Shown here piece after piece: positions 11,430-19,190 of a stretch of DNA of 64,000 nucleotides (within the stretch, counting starts at the first letter, position 1; every line of letters starts with the position of its first letter). The stretch spans positions 85,136 through 149,135 of the forward strand of contig CAWJTH010000079.1 of assembly GCA_963845495.1 (NCBI GenBank). The letters are read 5' to 3'. The position numbers and the translations under genes are program-made. This DNA comes from JAZKFT01 sp963845495 (lineage in GTDB: Bacteria; Bacteroidota; Bacteroidia; Chitinophagales; Chitinophagaceae). The notes beneath the pieces were generated by a model. It worked only from the letters and a program-made list of their open reading frames with translations, was not told the DNA's origin and did no database searches.

Positions 11430-12043
11430 ATGAAAAGAAGTATCATCGTTGCGCTTGCGGTATTTTCGACCATTAGTGCCATATCGCAGTCTGGGCTTAA
11501 AAAAGGCGACGTTGCGCCGACATTTACGGCAAAAGATATTTCGGGCAAACCGATCGACCTTGCCAAGCTGCTTAAAAAGAACAAAGCGGTGGTGTTGTTT
11601 TTTTATCGTGGCCAATGGTGCCCATGTTGCAACAAATACATCCACCAGTTGCAAGATTCATTACAGATGCTTACCACCAAAGGCGCCTATGTTGTTGGCG
11701 TAACGCCGGAAACGGACGAGAACATCAACAAAACAATCGAGAAAACACATGCCTCGTTTTCGTTGGTGCATGATAACAACTATGCCATCATGAAAGCCTA
11801 CGACGTAAACTATGCAATGGATGCCGCCATGGTAACAAAATACAAAGGCTTTGGCATTGAACCTTGAAAAGAACAACGGCAATACCGATCACATCCTACC
11901 AGTTCAGCAACCTATATTATCGATCAGACCGGGAAAATAACTTTGTCCAGTTTGATAAAAACTATAAAAAACGACCATCCGTAGCATCGCTTTTAGAAGT
12001 TTTGGAAAAGCAGCGTTTATTCAAGTGCCTTTTTTGTTGGTAG
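11430..12043 (+). pseudogene. Peroxiredoxin-like (AhpC/TSA, redoxin) exported protein, frameshifted C-terminus
   Basis: The ATG at 11430 opens a signal peptide (SIIVALAVFSTISAISQ) followed by a redoxin domain (KKGDVAPTFTAKDISGKPIDL, VVLFFYRGQWCPCC). The usual motif in this family is GQWCPYC; here it is CPCC. Further conserved parts are GAYVVGVTPETDENI and SFSLVHDNNYAIMKAYDV. The open frame stops at 11867, but the family sequence continues in other frames: LEKNNGNTDHILPVPATYIIDQTG, split here as LEKNNGNTDHIL and ATYIIDQTGKI, then FDKNYKKRPSVASLLEVL up to the stop at 12041-12043. This requires at least two or three single-base shifts (near 11865, 11910 and 11943). The restored length is about 204 residues. 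The expected role is peroxide or thiol detoxification in the periplasm. Confidence 0.7.
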
Positions 12044-12064
12044 CCGTTATCATTACCATTTATT

Positions 12065-12115
12065 ATTTTAAACAATCAAAGGCAGCTGAAATTGCTGCCT
12101 TTGATTGTTTAAAAT
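12065..12115. terminator. Bidirectional stem-loop terminator, 22-bp perfect stem
   Basis: The arms 12065-12086 and 12094-12115 are perfect reverse complements over 22 bp around a 7-base loop (tgaaatt). The stem core is GGCAGC/GCTGCC and the outer ends are A/T-rich, giving a U tract in both directions. It sits exactly between the convergent peroxiredoxin (plus) and DUF6799 (minus) genes, so it probably terminates both. Confidence 0.85.
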
Positions 12116-12120
12116 AAGCA

Positions 12121-12456
12121 CTACATTTTAGATGGCATCTTGTCCATCTTCATCTTGGGCATCTTTCCGTTCATGTACATGCAATCTCCTTCTTTCATCA
12201 TCATCGTGGTGCCGTCCTTCATTTTTACGCTCCCGTTTTTCATCACCATGGTCCCGTTTTTCATGGTCATGTCCTTGTCCATCAGCATGGTCTTACCGTC
12301 TTTCATCACCATCATCTTGCCGTCTTTCATCATTACGCCATCCTTTTTCATTGGCATCTTTTGGTCCATCTTGTTGTCCATTTTGTCCATCTTGTCCTGG
12401 GCAAACAATCCTGAACTAATCGTTGCGGCAATCATCAACACCATTATTTTTTTCAT
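12121..12456 (-). CDS. DUF6799 Met/Lys-rich exported repeat protein
   Basis: 111 residues. A signal peptide (IMVLMIAATISSGLFAQ) is followed by a low-complexity Met/Lys/Asp chain. The mature part is built of short imperfect units such as MKDGKMMVMKDGKTM, MDKDMTMKNGTMVMKNG and VKMKDGTTMMMKEG, then a single cysteine in EGDCMYMNGKM. This composition matches DUF6799 proteins of Sphingobacteriia and Cytophagia. The alternating Met-rich strands could bind copper or silver, but that is inference. The stop lies just beyond the strong shared terminator. The gene stands alone on its strand. Confidence 0.85.
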   Translation of the reverse strand: MKKIMVLMIAATISSGLFAQDKMDKMDNKMDQKMPMKKDGVMMKDGKMMVMKDGKTMLMDKDMTMKNGTMVMKNGSVKMKDGTTMMMKEGDCMYMNGKMPKMKMDKMPSKM

Positions 12457-12471
12457 ATTATTGTTTTTGTG

Positions 12472-12495
12472 GACCGTCGGTTATAGCCGATGGTC
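12472..12495. promoter_or_regulatory. Dyad just upstream of the DUF6799 gene
   Basis: A GACCGTCGG/CCGATGGTC dyad with 9-bp arms and a 6-base spacer lies 16 bp before the start codon. One position pairs only as G-U, and only in plus-strand RNA. It could be an operator or a short transcription stop for plus-strand RNA. The role is unknown. Confidence 0.3.
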
Positions 12496-12555
12496 AGGTT
12501 ATTAATAAAATGGGACATAGTTATACTATAAAATACCTGGCTGCTCCCAGAATAA

Positions 12556-13855
12556 TTATTTAATAGTCACATTAATCATATTTGGTATAGTAGGCAAAGT
12601 GGTGAACGGGTTTGGGTTTGGGACTACTGAAATAGTAGCACTTGTGGCAAGCGGCGTTCCGGCTAAATTAAATTGGGTGATGCCTGCACCTGGAAATTGA
12701 TTGATAGCGGTGCCGTCATCGTACAAAGCCATGCTGCTGGATATATCGCCTTTCACTGTGGCGTCTACACCATTGCCAGTGGAGGCAAAAAACCAGTCAT
12801 TTGAAAAGCCGTACATCGTTGCGATCGCGATCCTATCGCCAGTGGTAACTGAAAGGGCCTGGGAAACACTACCTGCCAGCAGCACCGTTAATGATTGGTA
12901 ACAAAACAGTGGAACTTGCTGCTGGTAATACGTACACATTTTTTACACCGGTAGTTGCCATCAATGAAGCCGCCAACGTACTAGCGTCTCCTTTTTGGGC
13001 CAGGGCTGTTAGTCCTTTACCGGCGTCCAATTGCCCAACGGTGTAAATGGGATTGGAAACGCCGTTGTAAACCACCACTAAAATTGGCGAAAGTGGTGTG
13101 AAAATACCCGTAATACCTTGAATATAAGTGCTTAATGCTGAATTGTCGCCAGCTTCAGCAATATTGGTAAGGCCATTTGCAGTTGGCGAACCACTGGTAT
13201 ACAACGGAGTGCTGTTCAATAAATTGCCACCAACAATATAAGAAACGGCCCATACGCCCGGACTAAAAGGTGTTTGATTTGCTGTACCGGCAGAAATATT
13301 CTGCAGGGTCAAGGTAAAAGTGGAGTTCCCATTATAGGCCAAAGTAGCCTTCATTAAAGCGGAAGCAGCCAAATAGGTATTGCCTTGCGCATCGGTACCG
13401 CTTACTTGCGAAATGCTTTTGCTTTCTGCAACGCCCGGATGCGTTACACTTGCGCCCGGTACTTGATTTACCCGGGTTCCATTATCCCACAATTTTACTT
13501 GGGATGAAACATCGCCTGTAATTGGATTGCCACTGGCATCATACACTAAAATACCTGGATTGGCCGGCGCAAAAAACAGGTCGTTGGACCAACCGTACAT
13601 AGTGGCAAACGTAACGGCTTCGCCTTTGGCTGCCGAAAAAGTTATCGAGGTCGATTGGCCAGGCAAGATCAACGCTGGCGACCCTGTGCCTTGGAAGGTA
13701 CCGGATTCCACCAAGGGCTTGGAGTTCAATACATTTGATACCGTGATTGTTTCTTGCTGGGTAGAGGCAGTTACATCACTTTTTTTGCACGCAACCATTG
13801 CCAAGGGTAAAAATGCCAAGGCACACCAATGGTTGATTCTCTTAAAATAGCCCAT
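12556..13855 (-). pseudogene. Tandem spondin_N-domain lipoprotein, one frameshift
   Basis: The ATG at 13855 begins a lipoprotein signal peptide with the lipobox cysteine at residue 23 (AMVAC). The first spondin_N-type domain is recognisable by VTFATMYGWSNDLFFAP, DVSSQVKLWDNGTRVNQVPG and TLTLQNIS, with PFSPGVWAVSY closing it. The frame shifts by one base near 12877. It resumes in a second, shorter copy (ATMYGFSNDWFFAS, GDISSSMALYDDGTAINQFPG) that ends at 12556. The restored length is about 432 residues. In Bacteroidota, spondin-domain lipoproteins are cell-surface or extracellular proteins of unknown ligand; in animals the domain mediates adhesion. It is co-oriented with and downstream of the two-component system, which might control it. 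Confidence 0.75.
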
Positions 13856-13873
13856 ATTATAGTTTTTATAGCG

Positions 13874-13881
13874 CAAAACTA
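13874..13881 (-). promoter_or_regulatory. Possible Bacteroidota -7 box for the spondin gene
   Basis: Minus-strand TAGTTTTG fits the TAnnTTTG consensus. It lies about 19 bp before the ATG at 13855. No convincing -33 TTTG was found, so the call is weak. Confidence 0.25.
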
Positions 13882-13954
13882 TTGCCGATATAAAAACGAG
13901 TTATCACAGAAGTATAACGTTTGTGTACATAAACAAGCACGGGATATTTCAAAA

Positions 13955-15424
13955 TTATGCTGGAAAGCCATGCAATGGCAGGTCGAAACAGAACACATTT
14001 TTACCGCTCTCGGTGAATGCCCGTAGGGAAGTATGGTGCAGGCGGAGTACCCTTTCAACAATCATAAGGCCCAAACCTGACTTGTGTGGCCGCTTCGCAG
14101 CAGACGGGATTTCATCGCCCACATGGTTCACCCACTGCAACAAATCTGGCGACAATGGCTTTCCGCTATTTTCTATCCTGAGCGACGCCCTTGAACTGTC
14201 CACCGCCATCGACACCTGTATGGTACCTGCCTCTGGTGTATTTTTGATGGCATTGTCCACAAGGTTCTGCACCACCCTTTCTATCAGTGCAACGTCCGCT
14301 TTTATCCATACCATATTGTTGGGACCGGAATAGGTAAGGCCGATTTTTTTTGCCGAAGCCTTGGGCTGAAAAGTATCAATAGCGCCATGCACCACCTCCG
14401 ATAACACGAAAGGTTCCAGCTTTGCCCTAAATTCAACGGCATCCATTTTTGATAGCTCGAACAACTGGTTTGCCAAGTGCTCTATCTGGAATATCTTATT
14501 AAGGATAAGCTTCGAATAATGTTCCTGTTCATCGGGCGTGGTTGTACCTTTTTTTAATAATAATGTTTCGGTATATCCCCTTGCGATGGACAAGGGCGTA
14601 CGCAGGTCGTGTGAGATGGTGGCGATAAAGTTTTTCCGTTCCTGTTCTGACCGGGTCAGTTTATTGATGGAAGATGCCAAGAGGTTTGCCATCTTGTTGA
14701 AAGCGTTGGTAACAGGTTCAAGTTCGTCCCCTGGTTTTATATCAAAACGGGCTTCATAATCGCCGTTCTCGAACCGCTGCAATACGTTTATCATGCGCTG
14801 ATAATTTTTACTGGTCCGCTTTAGGTAAATAAAACTGAACAGGAAAGAAAGCAAGATGATGACCACAAAAGCTTCGGCAAGCAGGTTCATGATGTGGCTG
14901 CCGGAAATCATCCCGATAATGCTTTGGGATTTCTTGCTGTCGAGAATAACATAGATGTAGCCCAAAGAACCTTGCGGACCTGGCACCTCTGCCGCTGAAA
15001 ATATTTTTGGATGGTCTGGGTCTTTCGGGTCAATACCTTTTAGGAAGTCTGCCCCGTTTGAAGCGATATATTGTTGGATCGGCGCAAGGCCAACTTGCCA
15101 TTCTTTTATTTCTTTTTCGGATGAATGGAAGTAGACGACCTTTCCGGTAGTGTCCAAAAAATATACTTCTACGGTTGGGCTTAACACCATGGCGTCTTGA
15201 AACACCGAGTCTGCTTTTTGCTTGTTGATACCCGAGGTTGTAAAAGGTGAAGTAAACTTTGCGATATGTGCAGCCACGTCCCTGTTCAATAATTGGGTAC
15301 TTGCTTCATGGTAATAATTGGTGGCAAAATAGGTTATTGCCATGAACAACGCCCCCATCACTAGGATAAGCCCGGATATAACGAGTATGAACCGCCGGAA
15401 TATGGTAGGTTGGCGCTGGTTCAT
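13955..15424 (-). CDS. Membrane sensor histidine kinase with HAMP domain
   Basis: 489 residues. A first transmembrane segment (residues 12-34), a periplasmic sensing loop of about 145 residues and a second segment (about 184-200) are followed by a HAMP linker with a P/E-rich core (FDIKPGDELEPVTNAFNKMA). HisKA has the phospho-acceptor H272 in ISHDLRTPLSIARGY, and the ATPase has the N-box NLVDNAIKNTP and the G-box HKSGLGLMIVERVLRLH. The periplasmic loop resembles a small dCACHE/PAS-like fold but shows no diagnostic motif, so the signal is unknown. Its start overlaps the stop of the response regulator by 4 bp (ATGA), which makes translational coupling likely. Confidence 0.93.
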   Translation of the reverse strand: MNQRQPTIFRRFILVISGLILVMGALFMAITYFATNYYHEASTQLLNRDVAAHIAKFTSPFTTSGINKQKADSVFQDAMVLSPTVEVYFLDTTGKVVYFHSSEKEIKEWQVGLAPIQQYIASNGADFLKGIDPKDPDHPKIFSAAEVPGPQGSLGYIYVILDSKKSQSIIGMISGSHIMNLLAEAFVVIILLSFLFSFIYLKRTSKNYQRMINVLQRFENGDYEARFDIKPGDELEPVTNAFNKMANLLASSINKLTRSEQERKNFIATISHDLRTPLSIARGYTETLLLKKGTTTPDEQEHYSKLILNKIFQIEHLANQLFELSKMDAVEFRAKLEPFVLSEVVHGAIDTFQPKASAKKIGLTYSGPNNMVWIKADVALIERVVQNLVDNAIKNTPEAGTIQVSMAVDSSRASLRIENSGKPLSPDLLQWVNHVGDEIPSAAKRPHKSGLGLMIVERVLRLHHTSLRAFTESGKNVFCFDLPLHGFPA

Positions 15425-16107
15425 TCGGCAAAGCGATAGCCCGAGCCCCAGGCGGTGAGGATAAACGATGGGTTGTTCAGGTCGCTTTCCAGTTTCAGGC
15501 GCAGCCGGTTGATGTGCGAGGTGACCGTATGCTCATAACCCTCAAAAGAAAACCCCCAAACCTGTTCCAACAACTGTTTGCGAGTAAAAATTTTGCCTGG
15601 GTTGTTCGCCAGCAGCCAAAGCAGGTCGAATTCCTTTACGGTCAGGTCCAGCCGGTTGCCGTTTAGCACGGCCTTGCGTTTATCCATGTCCAACAACAGC
15701 CCGTTAAAATCCACCTTGCTTTTTACTATCACATCCGGCACGTTGGCAGTCCGGCGCATGATAGCCTTTACCCTCGCCTTCAGTTCAAGTATCCCGAACG
15801 GTTTGGTCACATAATCATCGGCCCCAAGCTCAAGTCCCAAAACCTTGTCCGACTCCTCGGAGTGGCAGGTGAGCATCATGACGGGTGTTTGTGCATCTTT
15901 TGCCCTGATATGCTTACAGATCTCGAGCCCGTTACCGTCGGGAAGCGAAATGTCCAGTATGACAAGGTTATAATCGGAGTTATACAAGTTGGTCATTGCA
16001 GATGCAAATGTGGCGCAACTCGTCAGCTTGTATTGCGGCGAATCGAAGTGGAGGTTTATGAGACGTGATATTTCCGGGTCGTCCTCTACCAGCAGGATAT
16101 TTTGCAT
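15421..16107 (-). CDS. OmpR/PhoB-family response regulator
   Basis: 228 residues from the ATG at 16107; I rejected the in-frame start 36 bp upstream because MQNILLVEDD is the normal beginning of the receiver domain. The receiver has the acidic pair ED9-D10, phospho-acceptor D52 (VILDISLPDGNG) and the lysine of YVTKPFGILEL. A winged-helix DNA-binding domain follows (DLTVKEFDLLWLLANNPGKIFTRKQLLEQVWG, given here as DLTVKEFDLLWLL and IFTRKQLLEQVWG), with HINRLRLKLE as recognition region. It is first in a two-gene operon with the kinase, which it overlaps by 4 bp. Targets are unknown; the spondin lipoprotein just downstream is a candidate. Confidence 0.95.
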   Translation of the reverse strand: MQNILLVEDDPEISRLINLHFDSPQYKLTSCATFASAMTNLYNSDYNLVILDISLPDGNGLEICKHIRAKDAQTPVMMLTCHSEESDKVLGLELGADDYVTKPFGILELKARVKAIMRRTANVPDVIVKSKVDFNGLLLDMDKRKAVLNGNRLDLTVKEFDLLWLLANNPGKIFTRKQLLEQVWGFSFEGYEHTVTSHINRLRLKLESDLNNPSFILTAWGSGYRFAE

Positions 16108-16545
16108 CGGGATCAGAAAATGGTCAAATAAAATTGTTGTCAAATCTAGTCATAATAAAAGGATTTTTAGAATAACATACTTACTCCGCAATGGCCTTTG
16201 ACTCTTTGAAAGTTTTTGTTTTCATCTTCACCACCCTTCCGATGTAATTGTGCGTTCAGCTTGACCATGTTGTCCCCATCCAAAAGCCAGGCGTTCCGGA
16301 TATCTTTGGGACCAATTTTTATCACTTTGTTAATAAGGTTAAAAAAAAGTCGGATGACCCATAAATGCAAATCAAGCAAATCAAAAGGCACTACAAATGA
16401 TTGTCGTCAATTTGTTTATTTTACGGCAATTTGGTTTATTGAGTTATGTACAACCTATTTGACCCACTCAACAATCTTGATTTTTTTTACGACCTTGCGT
16501 TTATTAAATAATTACAACTATACTGAAAAAAGGTGAACACATTGA
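16108..16545. other. Spacer with no confident gene
   Basis: A/T-rich. A 74-codon minus-strand frame (16391-16167, containing KIGPKDIRNAWLLDGDNMVKL) has no recognisable family, start context or partner. It may be a gene fragment. The promoter of the response-regulator operon should lie near 16110-16200, but I cannot place it. Confidence 0.4.
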
Positions 16546-16719
16546 AGGCATCCAAATGAACTGCGATTATTGTTTGGGAAAGACAAACAAGCGAATACAT
16601 TTTTTGAACCACTGACAAATTCATACAAACAAGGATATTGTGACTGGGTTGGTTCTGCCAAACAAGAATTGTCTCGTCCTGAAAAAACCTTACAGATTTT
16701 TAGCTTAATCCTGATTTGA
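16546..16719 (+). pseudogene. C-terminal fragment of a YdeI/OmpD-associated-type protein
   Basis: An open stretch without a start codon reads LFGKDKQANTFFEPLTNSY, KQGYCDWVGSAKQELSRPEKT. This matches the pattern of the YdeI/OmpD-associated family C-terminus (FF-x-L-x-x-SY-x-x-x-Y-x-x-W-x-x-x-AK-x-E-x-R). The stop is at 16717-16719. Its 3' end overlaps the minus-strand transposase-like frame by 20 bp. It is too short to be functional. Confidence 0.4.
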
Positions 16720-17044
16720 ACCTTACAGTACTTTTTGACGATTCTGGAATTCCACTGATCTGGCGGTCTGTATCGGTTTCCGGCTTGTTGGTCGGCATCA
16801 CCGAAGTTGGGCCATCCGGAATCTTCTTGTCCATATTTTCCAACAGCCCTTGGACAATATCTTCCCTGACCCAGGTCTTAAGGGTATTCCTGGCCACCCT
16901 GTACTTCCTGCTGGCCTGTTTGAAACCTGTGATGCCTGAGGTAATCTCCCGGATGATCCTGGTTTTGGTTGCACTGCCCAGCCGTTTTGGTGGCTTTCGT
17001 TTGGAAGCCAAGATGGGCCTCGATTTTTTCTTTTCGATTGTCAT
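16700..17044 (-). pseudogene. Transposase OrfA-like helix-turn-helix protein, orphan
   Basis: A basic N-terminus (MTIEKKKSRPILASKRKPPKR) leads into a homeodomain-like HTH (RIIREITSGITGFKQASRKY, RVARNTLKTWVRED) typical of the first reading frame of IS3-type elements. It is followed by a low-complexity tail (TNKPETDTDRQISG). There is no OrfB with a DDE domain, and I see no terminal inverted repeats around it, so it is an orphan relic. I chose the ATG at 17044; the open frame continues upstream to a TTG. An unrelated HTH protein cannot be excluded. Confidence 0.5.
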
Positions 17045-17064
17045 TGAAATAGTTTTGTGTACAG

Positions 17065-17492
17065 CTATTTCAGGACGTGACAAACTTTTATCTGCAGTAT
17101 ATAAAAAACACCCAGATATTTCCGTGGGCGAAAGTCCCTTATAAATTCTTTGTTTATGTTATACAATAACGAGACGTTTTTTTTGTCGGTCAGGCCGGCC
17201 GCATTTTGTGCAATAAACTGTTCAACGTTTTGCCGGCTGTCCAACGTAACCTAGTAGGCATCGGTCCTGCCGAAAACATTGATGTTTCTGTCCAGCGACC
17301 AGATGGCGTGCATACAATGGCTGCATGTAACATCGAAAAACAAAAAAGCACCATCCTGTTTTTTGTTACATCCCTGTCGGCAAAGGCTTTTCCATCAAAC
17401 CTCGATAAAGTAAAGCTGGGGACGGCTGCCGCTGGTTTTTGGGCGTTAAGGACAGCTATCGGAATTCCCAAAAACAGTAAGCCTATCACCAA
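17065..17492 (-). pseudogene. Thioredoxin-like (TlpA/redoxin) exported protein, multiply frameshifted
   Basis: The first segment has a signal-peptide-like start (GLLFLGIPIAVLNAQ) and then PSFTLSRFDGKAFADRD and NRMVLFCF. Shifting frame near 17350 gives DVTCSHCMHAIWSLDRNINV, with the CxxC of a thioredoxin fold. A further shift near 17215 gives SLLYNINKEFIRDFRPRKY. These pieces match the short single-domain redoxin proteins of Bacteroidota, but at least two or three shifts separate them. The start is uncertain: 17492 is a GTG and no better ATG is visible. The 3' limit is approximate. Confidence 0.5.
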
Positions 17493-17565
17493 CTTCTTTA
17501 CTAAAGGTATTTCTTAAAAGTTATAAAATGAAATTATCCCGGTTCTCTCACGGGTTACAAAGTCT

Positions 17566-19077
17566 TTACCAGATACCTTTCAGCTTGCAATATTCCATTT
17601 TGTCGATCAAAAGGGTCGCCGGGGCCTTGATACTTAATCTGTTAAAAGGCTTGGACGGGAAGAAAATTTCAGTCATAACAGAAAGCCCCCCGTCGGCAAA
17701 AAGTTCGACCGAACTTTCATCGGCCACGATTGTCAGGTCTATATTGCCGGAGATACCGAGCCTCGGTGCCGTGTGCCTTGCGGCAAAACCCTTTTCAAAG
17801 CTGGTATTGCCTGCTTTCGTACGGTCGATAAAGTATCGGTTGCTGGCCTTGTCATACCCTAGCTCGATGTTTTCTCCCAGATCGTTTGAATAAACAATGG
17901 AGACGTCCGCCACTGTATCTATCGTTAGATCAAGCCGGCTTGGCAAAAGCCGTCCGTGTACGTTTTTATCGATTTCCATATTTCTTGAAAGGGTGATCTT
18001 TTTGTTGATGGTGGGTCCGGTCTGGAGACTTTTCAGTTCATGCACCGGTTCCGAAGCAATGAACATTTCGTTGCCGACGTGCTTAAGTTTCAGTTCGCGG
18101 GGGATCGTCATGGCGTTACGCCAGGTACTTGTCGGCACCAATGCCGCATATTGCCAATTGCTCATCCACCCGATCATGATCTTTCTATCGCCCGTGTTAG
18201 ACCATGTGATACCTGCGTAATCATCGGGCCCATAATCCAGCCATTTGGTTTTTGTATTGTTGGGGGTGAATACTTTCCCATCAAAATCCCCCAGGAAATA
18301 CTGCGTGCCCGATCCACCGTTCGGTGCTCCGGGGTTTATGTTGACAATCAGGGCCCATACCTTTTTGCCGTTATCGTCAAGCGGGAAAAGATCGGGGCAT
18401 TCCCACACGCCTCCATGCGCACCCAGTTCCTTACCGAATTCGCTCTCTTTTTTCCATTGCTTTAAATCGGGGGATGAATAGAAGGTTATCCTATCCTTTG
18501 TGGCCAATGTCATGATCCATTTTTTGGATGGTGCATACCACATTACCTTGGGGTCGCGGAAGTCCGTGATGCCAGGGTTTTTAAGCACCGGATTGGCGGC
18601 ATATTTTGTCCAGGTATTCCCGTCATCAATACTATATGCAATGCTTTGGTTCTGGAAATCGTTCCTTTTTTCCTTTTCACGGACAGGGTCATGGTTGGTA
18701 TAGATAGCAACCAGCGGTGGCCGGCCATTTTTTCCAAACCCGGAGGTGTTGTCCTTATCAAGCACTGCACTACCCGAAAAAATATAGCCCAGCGAATCGG
18801 GATACAATGCAGTCGGCTGCTGTTGCCAATGTACAAGATCCTTACTAGTGGCATGGCCCCAGTGCATGGGCCCCCAAACAATCCCATCAGGATAATATTG
18901 AAAGAACATATGATAGATCCCTTTGTAAAAAACCATCCCGTTCGGATCGTTTATCCAATGCTCTTTCGGCGAAAAATGTACCTGTGGACGATATATTTCC
19001 CCGTAAGGAGCCTGGGCCATGGAACATACGCCTGTACTTAAACAAATAATCAACAAACAAATCTTCTTTATAATCAT
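17566..19077 (-). CDS. GH32 fructan hydrolase (exo-levanase/inulinase/invertase type)
   Basis: 503 residues from the ATG at 19077, with a type I signal peptide (ICLLIICLSTGVCSMAQ). The three GH32 active-site blocks are present: nucleophile D in WINDPNG (residue 44 from this start), the RDP transition-state motif (DFRDPK, about 174-175) and the acid/base E in WECPDLF (about 226). The five-bladed propeller is followed by a C-terminal beta-sandwich (DLTIVADESSVELFADGG) as in exo-acting fructosidases. It releases fructose from levan, inulin or sucrose in the periplasm. It is last in the fructan operon, 113 bp after the second GH32. The sequence cannot distinguish levan from inulin specificity. 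Confidence 0.93.
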   Translation of the reverse strand: MIIKKICLLIICLSTGVCSMAQAPYGEIYRPQVHFSPKEHWINDPNGMVFYKGIYHMFFQYYPDGIVWGPMHWGHATSKDLVHWQQQPTALYPDSLGYIFSGSAVLDKDNTSGFGKNGRPPLVAIYTNHDPVREKEKRNDFQNQSIAYSIDDGNTWTKYAANPVLKNPGITDFRDPKVMWYAPSKKWIMTLATKDRITFYSSPDLKQWKKESEFGKELGAHGGVWECPDLFPLDDNGKKVWALIVNINPGAPNGGSGTQYFLGDFDGKVFTPNNTKTKWLDYGPDDYAGITWSNTGDRKIMIGWMSNWQYAALVPTSTWRNAMTIPRELKLKHVGNEMFIASEPVHELKSLQTGPTINKKITLSRNMEIDKNVHGRLLPSRLDLTIDTVADVSIVYSNDLGENIELGYDKASNRYFIDRTKAGNTSFEKGFAARHTAPRLGISGNIDLTIVADESSVELFADGGLSVMTEIFFPSKPFNRLSIKAPATLLIDKMEYCKLKGIW

Positions 19078-19102
19078 GACTTTCAATATATCTGCGGAAC
19101 AG

Positions 19103-19133
19103 GATAATCCAGCGTTGGCCTTGCTGGACTATC
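19103..19133 (-). promoter_or_regulatory. Intercistronic hairpin between the two GH32 genes
   Basis: 11-bp arms (19123-19133 and 19103-19113, core TCCAGC/GCTGGA) flank a 9-base loop. The one non-Watson-Crick position pairs as G-U in the operon-strand RNA but would be A-C in the opposite RNA, which favours a function in the operon transcript. No T tract follows, so an RNA-processing or stability element fits better than a terminator. Confidence 0.45.
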
Positions 19134-19190
19134 ACCCGTTTCAGCTTCGTTAAAAAGGATGGTCGGAATGTGAGATACGGTTATCCCTGA

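Noticed and set aside
12132..12505. Two plus-strand frames opposite the DUF6799 gene
   Set aside because: They mirror the Met/Lys repeat and are Ser/Cys- or Phe/Ile-biased, as expected for antisense of ATG/AAA-rich DNA.
16167..16391. 74-codon minus-strand frame
   Set aside because: No family, no start context and no partner; reported only as part of a spacer.
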